Assembly: GCA_036675475.1 (NCBI GenBank)
Contig: JAKFEY010000043.1
Span: 9,660 to 73,659, forward strand
Direction of reading: 5' to 3'
DNA: 64,000 bases
DNA from: JALYRV01 sp036675475
Lineage (GTDB): Bacteria; Acidobacteriota; Vicinamibacteria; Vicinamibacterales; SCN-69-37
The notes beneath the pieces are model-generated. The model did not search any database and had not been told where the DNA came from. It saw only the letters and a program-made list of their open reading frames with translations. Positions 43,713-52,167 of the stretch are shown here, one piece after another. Position numbers and translations under genes: made by a program. Within the stretch, counting starts at the first letter, position 1; each line of letters begins with the position of its first letter.

Positions 43713-44798
43713 ATGCTATACGATCAGTCGTTGTCTCGCGCGATTTCCCTCGACACCATCCGTGCCGCGATGCCCCGCGTCTACAGCGCGGCCGTGCGCA
43801 CGCCCCTCATCAGGCTCGACGCGGTGAGCACGGCGCAGCCCGAAATCTGGCTCAAACTCGAAACCCTGCAGCCGATTGGCGCCTTCAAGATTCGCGGCGC
43901 CGCGAACGCAGTGGGACTGCTCATCGAACAAGGACGTCTCGGCGGGCAGCGAACGGAGCGGGGCGGAGGGGCCCCGACCACACGCCGAGTGACCGCCGAG
44001 GCGGGCCACGTCCCAGGCGGGGTGCAGGGGTCCCCGCCGAATAATGAAGTCTGGACGGTGAGTGCGGGCAATGCCGCGCAGGGCGTCGCGTTGGCGGCGC
44101 GCAATGCCGGCATCAAGTGCTCCGTGCTCGTGATGGACACGGCTCCGCAGGCCAAGCTCGACGCCATCCGCCGGCTCGGCGCCGACATCGTGCAGGCGCC
44201 GTACGAAGAGTGCTGGCAGGCCGTCGAGACGCACAGCAGCCCGCGCATGCGCGGCCACTTCGTGCATCCGTTTGACGATGACGCGTTCATCAGCGGCAAC
44301 GGGACGGCCGGGCTCGAAATCCTCGAAGACCTGCCCGGCGTCGACGCGGTGGTCGCGGCCGTCGGCGGCGGGGGCCTGCTCGCCGGCATTGGATGCGCGC
44401 TGCGCGCGCAGAAACCTGACGTGAAAATCTACGCGGCGGAGCCGGAGACCGCCGCGCCGCTCGACGCCTCGTTCAAGGCCAACGCGCCGGTGACCTTCGA
44501 CGCGTGGAAGGCGTCGTTTGTCGACGGCGCCGGCGGCCGTTCCGTGCTGCCGTCGATGTGGCCGCTGCTGCGCAAGTACGTCGACGACACGATCGTCGTG
44601 ACGCTCGACGAGACGGCCGCCGCCATGAAGCTGGCCGCGGCGCGCGCGCACATCATTGCCGAGGGCGCCGGCGCGTGTGCCATCGCCGCCGCACTGTCGA
44701 GCCGCGTGCGCGACGCCGGACATCGGCGTGTCGTCGCCGTCGTGTCCGGCGGTAACATCGACTTGACGCGGTTCGCCAAGCTCATCGGCGCCGCATGA
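43713..44798 (+). CDS. PLP-dependent serine/threonine dehydratase with in-frame repeat insertion
   Basis: The 361-residue fold-type II enzyme (threonine/serine dehydratase or racemase) deaminates hydroxy-amino acids. The PLP lysine is in PIGAFKIRGAAN, the phosphate-binding loop in VGGGGLLAGI, and the C-terminal VSGGNID motif is present. The helix after the PLP lysine (NAVGLLIEQG) is normally followed closely by a (V)xTxSAGNHAQG strand. Here about 38 extra residues (RLGGQRTERGGGAPTTRRVT... to PPNNE) come first, encoded by the GC-rich repeat at 43935-44050. The frame is kept, so the protein may still work. An alternative TTG start at 43731 has TATACG 8 bases upstream. Overlaps glgP by 4 bp. Confidence 0.9.
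   Translation: MLYDQSLSRAISLDTIRAAMPRVYSAAVRTPLIRLDAVSTAQPEIWLKLETLQPIGAFKIRGAANAVGLLIEQGRLGGQRTERGGGAPTTRRVTAEAGHVPGGVQGSPPNNEVWTVSAGNAAQGVALAARNAGIKCSVLVMDTAPQAKLDAIRRLGADIVQAPYEECWQAVETHSSPRMRGHFVHPFDDDAFISGNGTAGLEILEDLPGVDAVVAAVGGGGLLAGIGCALRAQKPDVKIYAAEPETAAPLDASFKANAPVTFDAWKASFVDGAGGRSVLPSMWPLLRKYVDDTIVVTLDETAAAMKLAAARAHIIAEGAGACAIAAALSSRVRDAGHRRVVAVVSGGNIDLTRFAKLIGAA
43935..44050. repeat. GC-rich palindromic repeat inserted in frame in the dehydratase gene
   Basis: Two palindromic modules (43954-43976, CGGAGCGGGGCGGAGGGGCC; and 44016-44041, GGCGGGGTGCAGGGGTCCCC) match modules near the diguanylate cyclase start, and the first also matches rng (2486-2509). The insertion adds a whole number of codons. 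Confidence 0.8.
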
Positions 44799-46963
44799 CG
44801 CCTTCAGGCACTTCAGTACCTATGGAACCATTGCAACCCGCGCTGCCAGAGAGACTCTCCAGACTGAACGATCTCGCGTACGACTTGTGGTGGACGTGGA
44901 ATCCGCTGGCGCGCGACGTCTTCAAGCGTCTCGACCATGCGCTGTGGCGGCAGACGGCGCACAACCCTGTGCTGATGCTGTTCCTCATGCCGCCGGAATC
45001 GCTCGAGCGCGCGGCGCACGACGAGCACTGGCTCGAGCTCTTCGATCGCGCGATCACGGCGTTCGACGCGGCGCGCAGCAATCGCGACACGCTCTGGACG
45101 TCGCGCATGGGCCACGACGCGACGCGCGTGATCGCGTACTTCTCGGCCGAATTCGCCCTGCACCAGTCGCTGCCGATCTATGCCGGCGGCCTGGGCGTGC
45201 TCGCCGGCGATCACTGCAAGGAAGCGAGCGACCTCGGGCTGCCGCTCGTGGGCGTCGGCTTCATGTATCCGCAGGGCTATTTCAAGCAGCGCATCTCGGC
45301 CGAAGGCTGGCAGCAGGAAGATTACGTGCGCCTTGACTGGAGCGACGCGCCGGTCGCGCCGGCCGTCACGCCGTCAGGCCATCCCTGCATCGTGGCCGTG
45401 CCGCTCGGCAATCGCACGGTGCTCGCGCAGGTGTGGCGCATCCGCATGGGGCGCGTCACGCTGCTGCTGCTCGACACCGATCTCGAGGAGAACGCGCCGT
45501 GGGATCGCGAGCTGTCGGCGCGACTCTACGGCGGCGATCGCGAAACGCGCATCCAGCAGGAAGTGATGCTCGGCATCGGCGGCGTGCGCGTGCTGCGCGC
45601 CATGGGCTACGACCCGGCGGCGTGGCACCTCAACGAAGGGCACGCGGCGTTCGTCGTGCTGCAGCGCATCCGCGAGCACATCGCGCAGGGACTGTCGTTC
45701 GAGCAGGCGCTCGCGGAAGTGCGGAAGACGACGGTGTTCACCACGCACACGCCGGTGGCCGCGGGCCACGACGCGTTTCCCTTTCAGCTGGTTGAGCAGC
45801 ATCTCGCCGGCTGCTGGGGCGATCTCGGCGAGCATCGCGACGCCTTCCTCGCGCTCGGCATGTACGACAACGGCAGCGGTCCCCTTTTCAACATGACGGC
45901 CCTTGCGCTGCGGTCGGCCGGCTTCACCAACGCCGTGAGCAAGCTGCATCGCGACGTCACTGCCGACATGTGGGCGCCCATCTGGCCCGGGACGCCGGCC
46001 GAACAGCGGCCCGTGTCCGCCATCACCAACGGCGTGCACGTGCCGACATGGGTGTCGCCGCCGATGGCGGGCCTCTACGATCGCTTCCTCGGCCACGACT
46101 GGCGCGAGCGCACCAACGATCCCGCATTCTGGGATCGCGTCGCCGAGATGCCCGACGAGGAGCTGTGGGCCGCGCGGCAGCAGCTGCGCAACGACCTCTT
46201 CTCGTTCGTGCGCGAGCGCGCGCGCCTGCGCTGGGCCGGCGAGCAGGCCACGCCGCAGCGCGTGCTGGCGGCCGGCACGCTGTTCGATCCCAACGCGCTC
46301 ACCATCGGCTTCGCGCGCCGCTTCACCGCCTACAAACGGCCCGAGCTGATCTTCCACGACGCCGAGCGCCTCGCGAAGATTCTCAATCAGGCGCGTAAGC
46401 CCGTGCAGATCGTCTTCGCCGGCAAGGCGCATCCGGCCGACGAGATGGGCAAGCATCATCTGCACGCCATCTTCAAGCGCGCCATCGATCCGGTGTTCGG
46501 CGGCCGCGTCGCGTTCATCGACGATTACGACCTGCACGTCGCGCACTATCTCGTGGCGGGCGTGGACGTATGGCTCAACAACCCGCGCAAGCCGCTCGAG
46601 GCCAGCGGCACGTCGGGCATGAAGGCCGCCATCAACGGCGTGCCCCACATGAGCATCGGCGACGGCTGGTGGGCCGAGGGGTTCACGGGCTCGAACGGCT
46701 GGCTGATTGAAGGCATCACGGCGGATCCCTCGCACGAGGCCGTGGACGCGGCCGATGCCGCCGCCCTCTACACGCTGCTTGAAGGCGACGTCGTCCCCGC
46801 CTTCTACCAGCGCGATCGGCACGGCATCCCCACCCGCTGGCTCGACATCGTCCGCCAGTCAATCCGTACGGTGACGCCCCACTTCAGCGCGCGGCGGATG
46901 CTGATCGATTACGTGGAAAAGGCGTACGCGCCCGCGTACGAGGCGGCGAAGGTGGAACAGTAG
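44795..46963 (+). CDS. glgP: Alpha-glucan (glycogen/maltodextrin) phosphorylase
   Basis: The 722-residue enzyme releases glucose 1-phosphate from alpha-1,4-glucans. It has the DUF3417-like N-terminal region (RLSRLNDLAYDLWWTWNP) typical of the short bacterial group, followed by the phosphorylase core (YAGGLGVLAGDHCKEASDLG, HLNEGHAAFV, RRFTAYKRPEL). The PLP-binding lysine is in EASGTSGMKAAINGV. The ATG overlaps the dehydratase stop (ATGA). Confidence 0.95.
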   Translation: MTPSGTSVPMEPLQPALPERLSRLNDLAYDLWWTWNPLARDVFKRLDHALWRQTAHNPVLMLFLMPPESLERAAHDEHWLELFDRAITAFDAARSNRDTLWTSRMGHDATRVIAYFSAEFALHQSLPIYAGGLGVLAGDHCKEASDLGLPLVGVGFMYPQGYFKQRISAEGWQQEDYVRLDWSDAPVAPAVTPSGHPCIVAVPLGNRTVLAQVWRIRMGRVTLLLLDTDLEENAPWDRELSARLYGGDRETRIQQEVMLGIGGVRVLRAMGYDPAAWHLNEGHAAFVVLQRIREHIAQGLSFEQALAEVRKTTVFTTHTPVAAGHDAFPFQLVEQHLAGCWGDLGEHRDAFLALGMYDNGSGPLFNMTALALRSAGFTNAVSKLHRDVTADMWAPIWPGTPAEQRPVSAITNGVHVPTWVSPPMAGLYDRFLGHDWRERTNDPAFWDRVAEMPDEELWAARQQLRNDLFSFVRERARLRWAGEQATPQRVLAAGTLFDPNALTIGFARRFTAYKRPELIFHDAERLAKILNQARKPVQIVFAGKAHPADEMGKHHLHAIFKRAIDPVFGGRVAFIDDYDLHVAHYLVAGVDVWLNNPRKPLEASGTSGMKAAINGVPHMSIGDGWWAEGFTGSNGWLIEGITADPSHEAVDAADAAALYTLLEGDVVPAFYQRDRHGIPTRWLDIVRQSIRTVTPHFSARRMLIDYVEKAYAPAYEAAKVEQ

Positions 46964-46972
46964 GACGGCATA

Positions 46973-46978
46973 TATACT
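46973..46978 (+). promoter_or_regulatory. Leaderless-type -10 box for the zinc-ribbon gene
   Basis: TATACT ends 6 bases before the ATG at 46985, with no Shine-Dalgarno site. Confidence 0.55.
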
Positions 46979-46984
46979 GATCCA

Positions 46985-47443
46985 ATGTCTCGCAAGACTG
47001 CCGCCGAAGTCCGCTGCGCCCTGTGCACCGCGAAGGACGTGTCCGAGCCTCGCGGCGACGAGCGCTATTGCCGCGACTGCTGGGACAAGAAGATTGCCGT
47101 CGAGGACGTGGTGGCGCGGGAGTTCACGCTCAAGCGCTACATCCGCGCGCACAGCGCCGAAAAGTACCTGATTTATCACTCAACGCAGAAGCGCCCCTGC
47201 GGCCAGCTGATCGTCGTCGACGACGGCTATGACCTGTTCCTGACGATGGTGCTGTATCCGGCGTTTGCGTGGGACGAGCCGGCGTATCACCTGGAAGGCG
47301 ATCCGGAGCAGCGCACGTTCGCGGAGATTCTGGTGGACGTGGTGGCGGCCGACGTGATCGAGCCGTGGGGCGGCGGCAAATGGCACCTGGAAGTGTTCCG
47401 CTCGGCGGCCGACGACGCGGAGGACTGGAACGGCGAAATGTAA
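46985..47443 (+). CDS. Uncharacterised protein with an N-terminal zinc ribbon
   Basis: The 152-residue protein starts with two CxxC pairs (CALC at about 11-14 and CRDC at about 29-32) that should form one zinc ribbon. The rest is acidic and mixed alpha/beta (EFTLKRYIRAHSAEKYLIYHS, PCGQLIVVDDGYDLFL, GGGKWHLEVFRS), with an acidic end. I recognise no family. The stop codon's last two bases are the first bases of a 27-bp inverted repeat. Confidence 0.75.
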   Translation: MSRKTAAEVRCALCTAKDVSEPRGDERYCRDCWDKKIAVEDVVAREFTLKRYIRAHSAEKYLIYHSTQKRPCGQLIVVDDGYDLFLTMVLYPAFAWDEPAYHLEGDPEQRTFAEILVDVVAADVIEPWGGGKWHLEVFRSAADDAEDWNGEM

Positions 47444-47508
47444 GGAAATGGGGACGGGTCTAATTTCCATCCGATTCAGGAGGAAATTAGACCCGTCCCC
47501 ATTTCCTT
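47442..47508. repeat. Perfect 27-bp inverted repeat (REP-like)
   Basis: The arms 47442-47468 and 47482-47508 are perfect reverse complements with a 13-nt loop. They carry the AAATGGGGACGGGTCTAATT motif, which resembles REP-type palindromes I know from several GC-rich phyla. The right arm encodes the C-terminal RKWGRV and TAA of the DUF4870 protein; the left arm holds most of the TAA of the zinc-ribbon gene. Confidence 0.95.
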
Positions 47509-47858
47509 GCAATCTTCCCCACCACCGGCAGCTCGAACTCGTCGCCCTGCCAGGCGCGGACGATGCAGACGGCCCAGGCAACCATGCCGAGCACCCAGGC
47601 GCCGTAGGCGAGATACAACAGCACCTTGAACGCCGCCGCCGAGACGAACAGCGCGGCAAACGCGAAGACCCACAGCGTCAGCCCCAGCACCCAGATCGCG
47701 CCCAGCCCCACCAGCGCCTGCGCGGCGTGAAACTTCACGAAGCGGCTCTCGCGCTCCACCAGAAAGAACAACAGCCCGCTCAGCCACCAGGCGAGGTACG
47801 ACAGGGCGGCGGCGGTGTTGGGCGGCAGTCCGGTGCTGCTGGTCTCGGGCTTCGTCAC
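47487..47858 (-). CDS. DUF4870/Tic20-like small membrane protein
   Basis: With the GTG at 47858 the protein has 123 residues. A short polar N-terminus (VTKPETSSTGLPPNTAAAL) precedes LSYLAWWLSGLLFFLVERESRFVKFHAAQALVG, the DUF4870 signature, then two more membrane helices. The role is unknown. It starts 4 bases after the first VWFA gene, so it is probably the last gene of that operon. The C-terminus comes from the inverted repeat. Confidence 0.85.
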   Translation of the reverse strand: MTKPETSSTGLPPNTAAALSYLAWWLSGLLFFLVERESRFVKFHAAQALVGLGAIWVLGLTLWVFAFAALFVSAAAFKVLLYLAYGAWVLGMVAWAVCIVRAWQGDEFELPVVGKIARKWGRV

Positions 47859-47862
47859 CCGT

Positions 47863-49929
47863 TTACGATATCGCGAATGGGATGGCGCGCGTGGCCGTCG
47901 CATTTCCGGACGCCCGCGATCGCGCCGTCAGCGTGAGCACGTAGTCGCCCGGCGGCAGATCCTTCAACGGGATGTCGACGCGGAACCCGAAGCCGCCGGT
48001 GCCCCCGCCGAGCTCCGAGCTCGAGTGGTCTTCGCTGACCGTGAACACGACGTTGCCGGTGTCGTCGCGAACATCAGCGGTGAGATCCACCGCGTGCGGC
48101 GCGCGGGCGTCGTTGTCGTACGCCTCGGCATAGAGCGCGAGCGTATCGCCCGCCGGAAACGCCCGGACGGCCGACGGCATGAGCGGGATCAGCTTCGAGG
48201 TCTCGGCATCGGCGGGGCGCGTGACGATGGCCGCCGCCGACACGGATGTCAGCGACACGCCGCTCCACACGAGGTGTTCATCGAAAAAGTCGGGCACCAC
48301 CAGGTCGGCAAAGACACTGCCCCGCCGCGCCGCGTTCTTGGTCTGGCCGCCAACCCTCACCTGATACCGGCCCGGCTTCACGGCGACCGGAACGATCGCG
48401 CGAAAGCCGCGCTGCTCCACGCGCGCGCGCGTGTCGGGACGCACGCGCATTTCGATCTTCTGCGACCCGCTGGCCACGACGGTCGCGGCTGGATCGATCA
48501 CGTGCCAGGCGACCTCGAGGTCCTCGGCATCGACGCCGTTCACGGTCTCGAACCGGAAGACGTCGCCGGGCAGATCCAGCGTCATCAGCACGGTGGACTC
48601 CTCCGGCGTGCGTTTGAATACGGGCAAGCCGACGCGCATCGGCAGCCCCGCCGCGGGCACCGCGGCCTTGAGCATCTCCGACAACTCATTGACGGGCGCC
48701 GGCCGCGCGTCTGTCGCGTCGGCCTTCTTCAGGGCGTGATAGCCGGCGCGCGCGCGCACCTGCAGGCCCGGGCGCTTCGCGCGCACCGTCAGCCGGTGAA
48801 ATTTGCCGTCGCGATCGGTCGATGGATAGAAGCCGAGCAGATAGTACGTGCTGTTCTCGCGCAGGATGCGCGCGAACCCCTGGGCAAAACTGTTGGTGTT
48901 GACAATCGCGAGGCCGCCGGTTTGATCGGCCAGCGCGCGCAGAGTGCCTTGCTTCCGCATGCGCTCGCGGGCGAGCGCCTGCGAGTCGGCGCCGGGCCCC
49001 TGGCTTCCGCCCTGCATGGCGGCGCTCATGCCCGCCGCCGCCAGGCCGTCGGCGTCGATCGTGTAGATGTGCACGTTGGCGCGCGTGGCGGCGGCGATGG
49101 CCTCGAGCATCGCGGCCCGCACGTCCATCATCTCGTGGGTGTTGCCTTGCCGCGAGAGATCGAACACGCTGCCGAACGAATCGTTGTCGACGTCGGCGCC
49201 CTCGCTGAACAGCAGCAGCGCCTTGCGGCGGCCGCTGAACGACCCCATGTAGCTCGCAAGGTTTCGCAACGTGAGAAACGCGCCGCGCGTCCTCACAAGG
49301 CGCTCCCGCGCGTCGAAATCGCGCCCCGGATCGCCGGCCTCGGGCGTCCCGGCACGGCGCATGTTGTCTTCCATGCGGTTCTCGACGGCTGACGTGAGGC
49401 CGCTGCCCATGAACTTGTCGATGGCCGCCAGCACCAGCGTCCGGTTGGACGTGAAATCCTGACTGGCGTCGGCGCGTCCGCTCGTATGCAGCACGGCGGC
49501 AAGGTCATTCGAGCCGACGTACCGCTCCACGAACTCGCGCGCGCGGCGGCGCACCTGAATCACGCCGAGCGGCGCGGTGTGCAGATCATCGAGGACGATC
49601 AGATAGACGCGGCCGTGGGCCGCGCGCTCGTTCGACGCGACGTCGGGATGCACGGCCGTCTCCGAATAGAGCATGCGATCGGCACGCTCGATCGGCACGT
49701 TGATCTCATGAAACGCCTCGATCGTCTGCGGCTTGCCCGCGTCGAGCAGCTCGAAATCGTCCGCCGTCAGTCCGGGCACGAAATTGCCTTGCGCGTCGGT
49801 GACGATGACGTCGACTTCGACGTAGTTGATTTCAGAGCGGAACGTGGCCTGCGGCCGCGTCGCGATCTGGGCCGAGACGAGCGCTCCGCAGGCCAGGACG
49901 GCCGCGGCGAGCATGGCGGTGGCGCGCAT
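47863..49929 (-). CDS. Exported VWFA-related Acidobacterial domain protein (TIGR03436), copy 1
   Basis: The 688-residue protein has a signal peptide (MRATAMLAAAVLACGALVSA), a short beta domain with YVEVDVIVTDAQGNFVPGLTADDFEL, and a von Willebrand A-like domain (about 90-330). The first metal-site motif is altered to VLDDLHTAP in place of DxSxS. C-terminal beta-sandwich domains follow. The family is a phylum marker of Acidobacteriota with no established role; protein-protein binding outside the inner membrane is likely. The ATG at 49929 has AAGGTGG just upstream. It lies 22 bases downstream of a paralogue. Confidence 0.92.
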   Translation of the reverse strand: MRATAMLAAAVLACGALVSAQIATRPQATFRSEINYVEVDVIVTDAQGNFVPGLTADDFELLDAGKPQTIEAFHEINVPIERADRMLYSETAVHPDVASNERAAHGRVYLIVLDDLHTAPLGVIQVRRRAREFVERYVGSNDLAAVLHTSGRADASQDFTSNRTLVLAAIDKFMGSGLTSAVENRMEDNMRRAGTPEAGDPGRDFDARERLVRTRGAFLTLRNLASYMGSFSGRRKALLLFSEGADVDNDSFGSVFDLSRQGNTHEMMDVRAAMLEAIAAATRANVHIYTIDADGLAAAGMSAAMQGGSQGPGADSQALARERMRKQGTLRALADQTGGLAIVNTNSFAQGFARILRENSTYYLLGFYPSTDRDGKFHRLTVRAKRPGLQVRARAGYHALKKADATDARPAPVNELSEMLKAAVPAAGLPMRVGLPVFKRTPEESTVLMTLDLPGDVFRFETVNGVDAEDLEVAWHVIDPAATVVASGSQKIEMRVRPDTRARVEQRGFRAIVPVAVKPGRYQVRVGGQTKNAARRGSVFADLVVPDFFDEHLVWSGVSLTSVSAAAIVTRPADAETSKLIPLMPSAVRAFPAGDTLALYAEAYDNDARAPHAVDLTADVRDDTGNVVFTVSEDHSSSELGGGTGGFGFRVDIPLKDLPPGDYVLTLTARSRASGNATATRAIPFAIS

Positions 49930-49951
49930 GCCCACCTTGTAACACGGCCGC

Positions 49952-52006
49952 CTAGGAGATCGTGAATGGGATCTCCTGCACCGCGATGGCGTTGCCCCCC
50001 GCGCGCGAGCGCGCCGTCAGCGTCAGCACGTACCGCCCCTGAGGGAGGCCCTCGAGGGGGACCTCGAGGTGCAGGGCGTGCCCGCGGCCCGCGGGCACAC
50101 CGGCACTCGACCGCTCCTCGGATGTCGAAAACACGGACTTGCCGGTCTCGTCGCGCACCGACACCGTCAGATCCACCACGTGCGCCGCGCGCCGGTCGTT
50201 GTCGTACGCCTCCGCATAGAGCGCGAGCGTGTCACCGGCGGCAAACGTGCGCATGGCCGACGGCATCAGCGGAATCAGCGTGCCGGTGTCCGCGTCGGCG
50301 GGACGTGTGGGTACCGCCGCGGCCGCCGCCGACGTGAGCGACACGCCGCTCCATACGAGCCGCTCGCGCGGCAGATCCGGCACCACGAGATCGAAGAAGA
50401 CACTGCCGCGCCGCGCCGCGTTCTTCAGCTGCGCCGCGACGCGCACCTGATAGCGGCCCGGCTCGACGGCCAGCGGAAATACGGCACGGAAGCCGCGCGC
50501 CTGCACGAGGTCGCGCGTGGCCTGCGACAGGCGCATCTCGAAATCGTGCGCGTCGCCGCTCACCACCTTCGCGTCATCGTCGATCAGCTGATACGCGATA
50601 TGCGCGTCTTCCACGAAACCGCCGCCTTCCGGCTCGAATCGAAACACGTCGGGCGCCAGTTCCACGGCCAGGAGCGCCGTCGCCTTGTCTCCGTCGCGAC
50701 GGAACACGGGTGCGGCCACACGCATCGGCAAGCCGCCGTCGGACAAGGGGGCGCTGAGCAGGTCGGCGAGCGGCGCCCGCGGCGTGGGCTTGCTGCGCGC
50801 GCTGTCCACTCGCGCAGCGTGATAGCCGGGCCGCGCCCGTACTTCCAGGCCGGGCCGCTTGACCTTCACCTGCAGCCCGTGGAATTTGCCGTCGCGCGGC
50901 GCCGTCGAGGAAAACCCGAGCAGGTAATACGCGCTGTTGTCGCGCTGGATGCGGGCGAAGCCGGCCGTGATGTTGTTGGTGTCGACGACGGCGGTACCGC
51001 CGGTCTGCTGCGACACCACGCGCAGCATCGCTTCGGCGCTGTTGCGTTCGGCCGCAAGCGCTTCGGTTGTCAGCCCCTCCGCCTCGGCGCGCTCGTTGAA
51101 CGGCATCGTCGCGTCCGCGGCGCTGACCACACCGGTCGTCATGCCGCCTGTGTCGACGGCGTAGACGTGCACATTGGCGCGAGTCGCCGCGGCAATCGCG
51201 CCGATCATCGTGCCGCGCGTGTCGTTGGCGTCGACGGCGCTGTCGGGCAGCGCGAGATCGCCGGTGGCGCTGACGCCTTCGCTGAACAGCAGCAGCGCCT
51301 TGCGCCGGCCCGTGATGGAGGCGAGATTGGCCGACAGCTGCTCGATGGTCGAATACACCGCGCGGGCGCGCGACACACGCTCGCCGCCGTCCAGATCGCG
51401 GCCGGGCGCAGCCGCCTGGTTCGTGCCGCGCCGGTTTTCCATGTCCTGAATGCGATTGCGCACGGCCGACTGGAGGCCGCTGCCAATGAAGCTGTCGATC
51501 GCCTCGAGCAGCAGCGCGCGATTGGCGGTGAAGTCCTGCGCGCGGCCCGGGCGGCTGACCTGGACGACGGCCGCCAGATCGTTGGCGGCCAGGTACTTCG
51601 TCACGAACTCCCTGGCGCGCCGCTGCACCTCGTTGCTGCGCCACGGCGCCGTGTGGAAGTCGTCGAGCACGATCACGAAGAGGCGCCCGTCGCTCAGGCC
51701 TTCGTTCGAGGCCACGTCCTGGACGACCGGCGGGCCTCCGATGATCGGCTGATCGGCGCGCGCCAGCGGCACGTTGATTTCGTGGAACGCCTCAATCGTC
51801 TGCGGCTTGCCCGCGTCGAACACTTCGAAATCGGCGGCCGTCAGCCCCGGCACGAAGTTGCCCGCCGCGTCGGTGACGATGACGTCGACTTCGACGTAGT
51901 TCACCTCCGCGCGGAAGGTGACCTGCGGCCGGGCGCCGGCCTGCGCCGACACGACCGCCACGCCCGCGGCCAGCAGGGCCGCGGCGAGCGCCGCTTTGTT
52001 TCGCAT
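49952..52006 (-). CDS. Exported VWFA-related Acidobacterial domain protein (TIGR03436), copy 2
   Basis: The 684-residue protein has the same plan as its neighbour: signal peptide (MRNKAALAAALLAAGVAVVSA), YVEVDVIVTDAAGNFVPGL, a VWFA-like domain with VLDDFHTAPW instead of a canonical MIDAS, and a C-terminal pair of beta-sandwich regions (PGRYQVRVAAQLKNAARRGS is nearly repeated in copy 1). The two genes are evidently a tandem duplication. The start is chosen at the ATG in front of the signal peptide; TAGATT lies 7 bases before it. Confidence 0.92.
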   Translation of the reverse strand: MRNKAALAAALLAAGVAVVSAQAGARPQVTFRAEVNYVEVDVIVTDAAGNFVPGLTAADFEVFDAGKPQTIEAFHEINVPLARADQPIIGGPPVVQDVASNEGLSDGRLFVIVLDDFHTAPWRSNEVQRRAREFVTKYLAANDLAAVVQVSRPGRAQDFTANRALLLEAIDSFIGSGLQSAVRNRIQDMENRRGTNQAAAPGRDLDGGERVSRARAVYSTIEQLSANLASITGRRKALLLFSEGVSATGDLALPDSAVDANDTRGTMIGAIAAATRANVHVYAVDTGGMTTGVVSAADATMPFNERAEAEGLTTEALAAERNSAEAMLRVVSQQTGGTAVVDTNNITAGFARIQRDNSAYYLLGFSSTAPRDGKFHGLQVKVKRPGLEVRARPGYHAARVDSARSKPTPRAPLADLLSAPLSDGGLPMRVAAPVFRRDGDKATALLAVELAPDVFRFEPEGGGFVEDAHIAYQLIDDDAKVVSGDAHDFEMRLSQATRDLVQARGFRAVFPLAVEPGRYQVRVAAQLKNAARRGSVFFDLVVPDLPRERLVWSGVSLTSAAAAAVPTRPADADTGTLIPLMPSAMRTFAAGDTLALYAEAYDNDRRAAHVVDLTVSVRDETGKSVFSTSEERSSAGVPAGRGHALHLEVPLEGLPQGRYVLTLTARSRAGGNAIAVQEIPFTIS

Positions 52007-52013
52007 GACACCG

Positions 52014-52019
52014 AATCTA
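52014..52019 (-). promoter_or_regulatory. Leaderless-type -10 box for VWFA copy 2
   Basis: On the minus strand TAGATT ends 7 bases before the ATG at 52006; no ribosome site is present. Confidence 0.5.
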
Positions 52020-52026
52020 GCACGGT

Positions 52027-52137
52027 AGCTGGTCACCGGTAACCGGTTGTCAGCGCGAGCCGAAGGCGACAACGCGCCTCCGGCTGAACATGTCAGCCTT
52101 GTCACCGCCAGCCGGCTATCGGCAACCGCCAGCCGAT
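52027..52137. repeat. 7-bp-period arms between divergent VWFA and M24 genes
   Basis: The left arm (52027-52051) has CACCGGT/AACCGGT units. The right arm (52104-52137) has ACCGCCA, GCCGGCT, ATCGGCA units. About 50 bases lie between them, with no ORF I can support. The arrays lie next to both predicted promoters. Confidence 0.65.
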
Positions 52138-52154
52138 CTCCAGCGTCGTAACGC

Positions 52155-52160
52155 TATACT
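52155..52160 (+). promoter_or_regulatory. Leaderless-type -10 box for the M24 peptidase gene
   Basis: TATACT ends 7 bases before the ATG at 52168; no Shine-Dalgarno site is seen. Confidence 0.55.
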
Positions 52161-52167
52161 CCTCAAA

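Noticed and set aside
44010..44050. Frameshift or pseudogene call for the dehydratase because of its odd segment
   Set aside because: The frame is unbroken, all active-site motifs are present on both sides, and the extra segment matches repeat modules elsewhere, so an in-frame insertion explains it.
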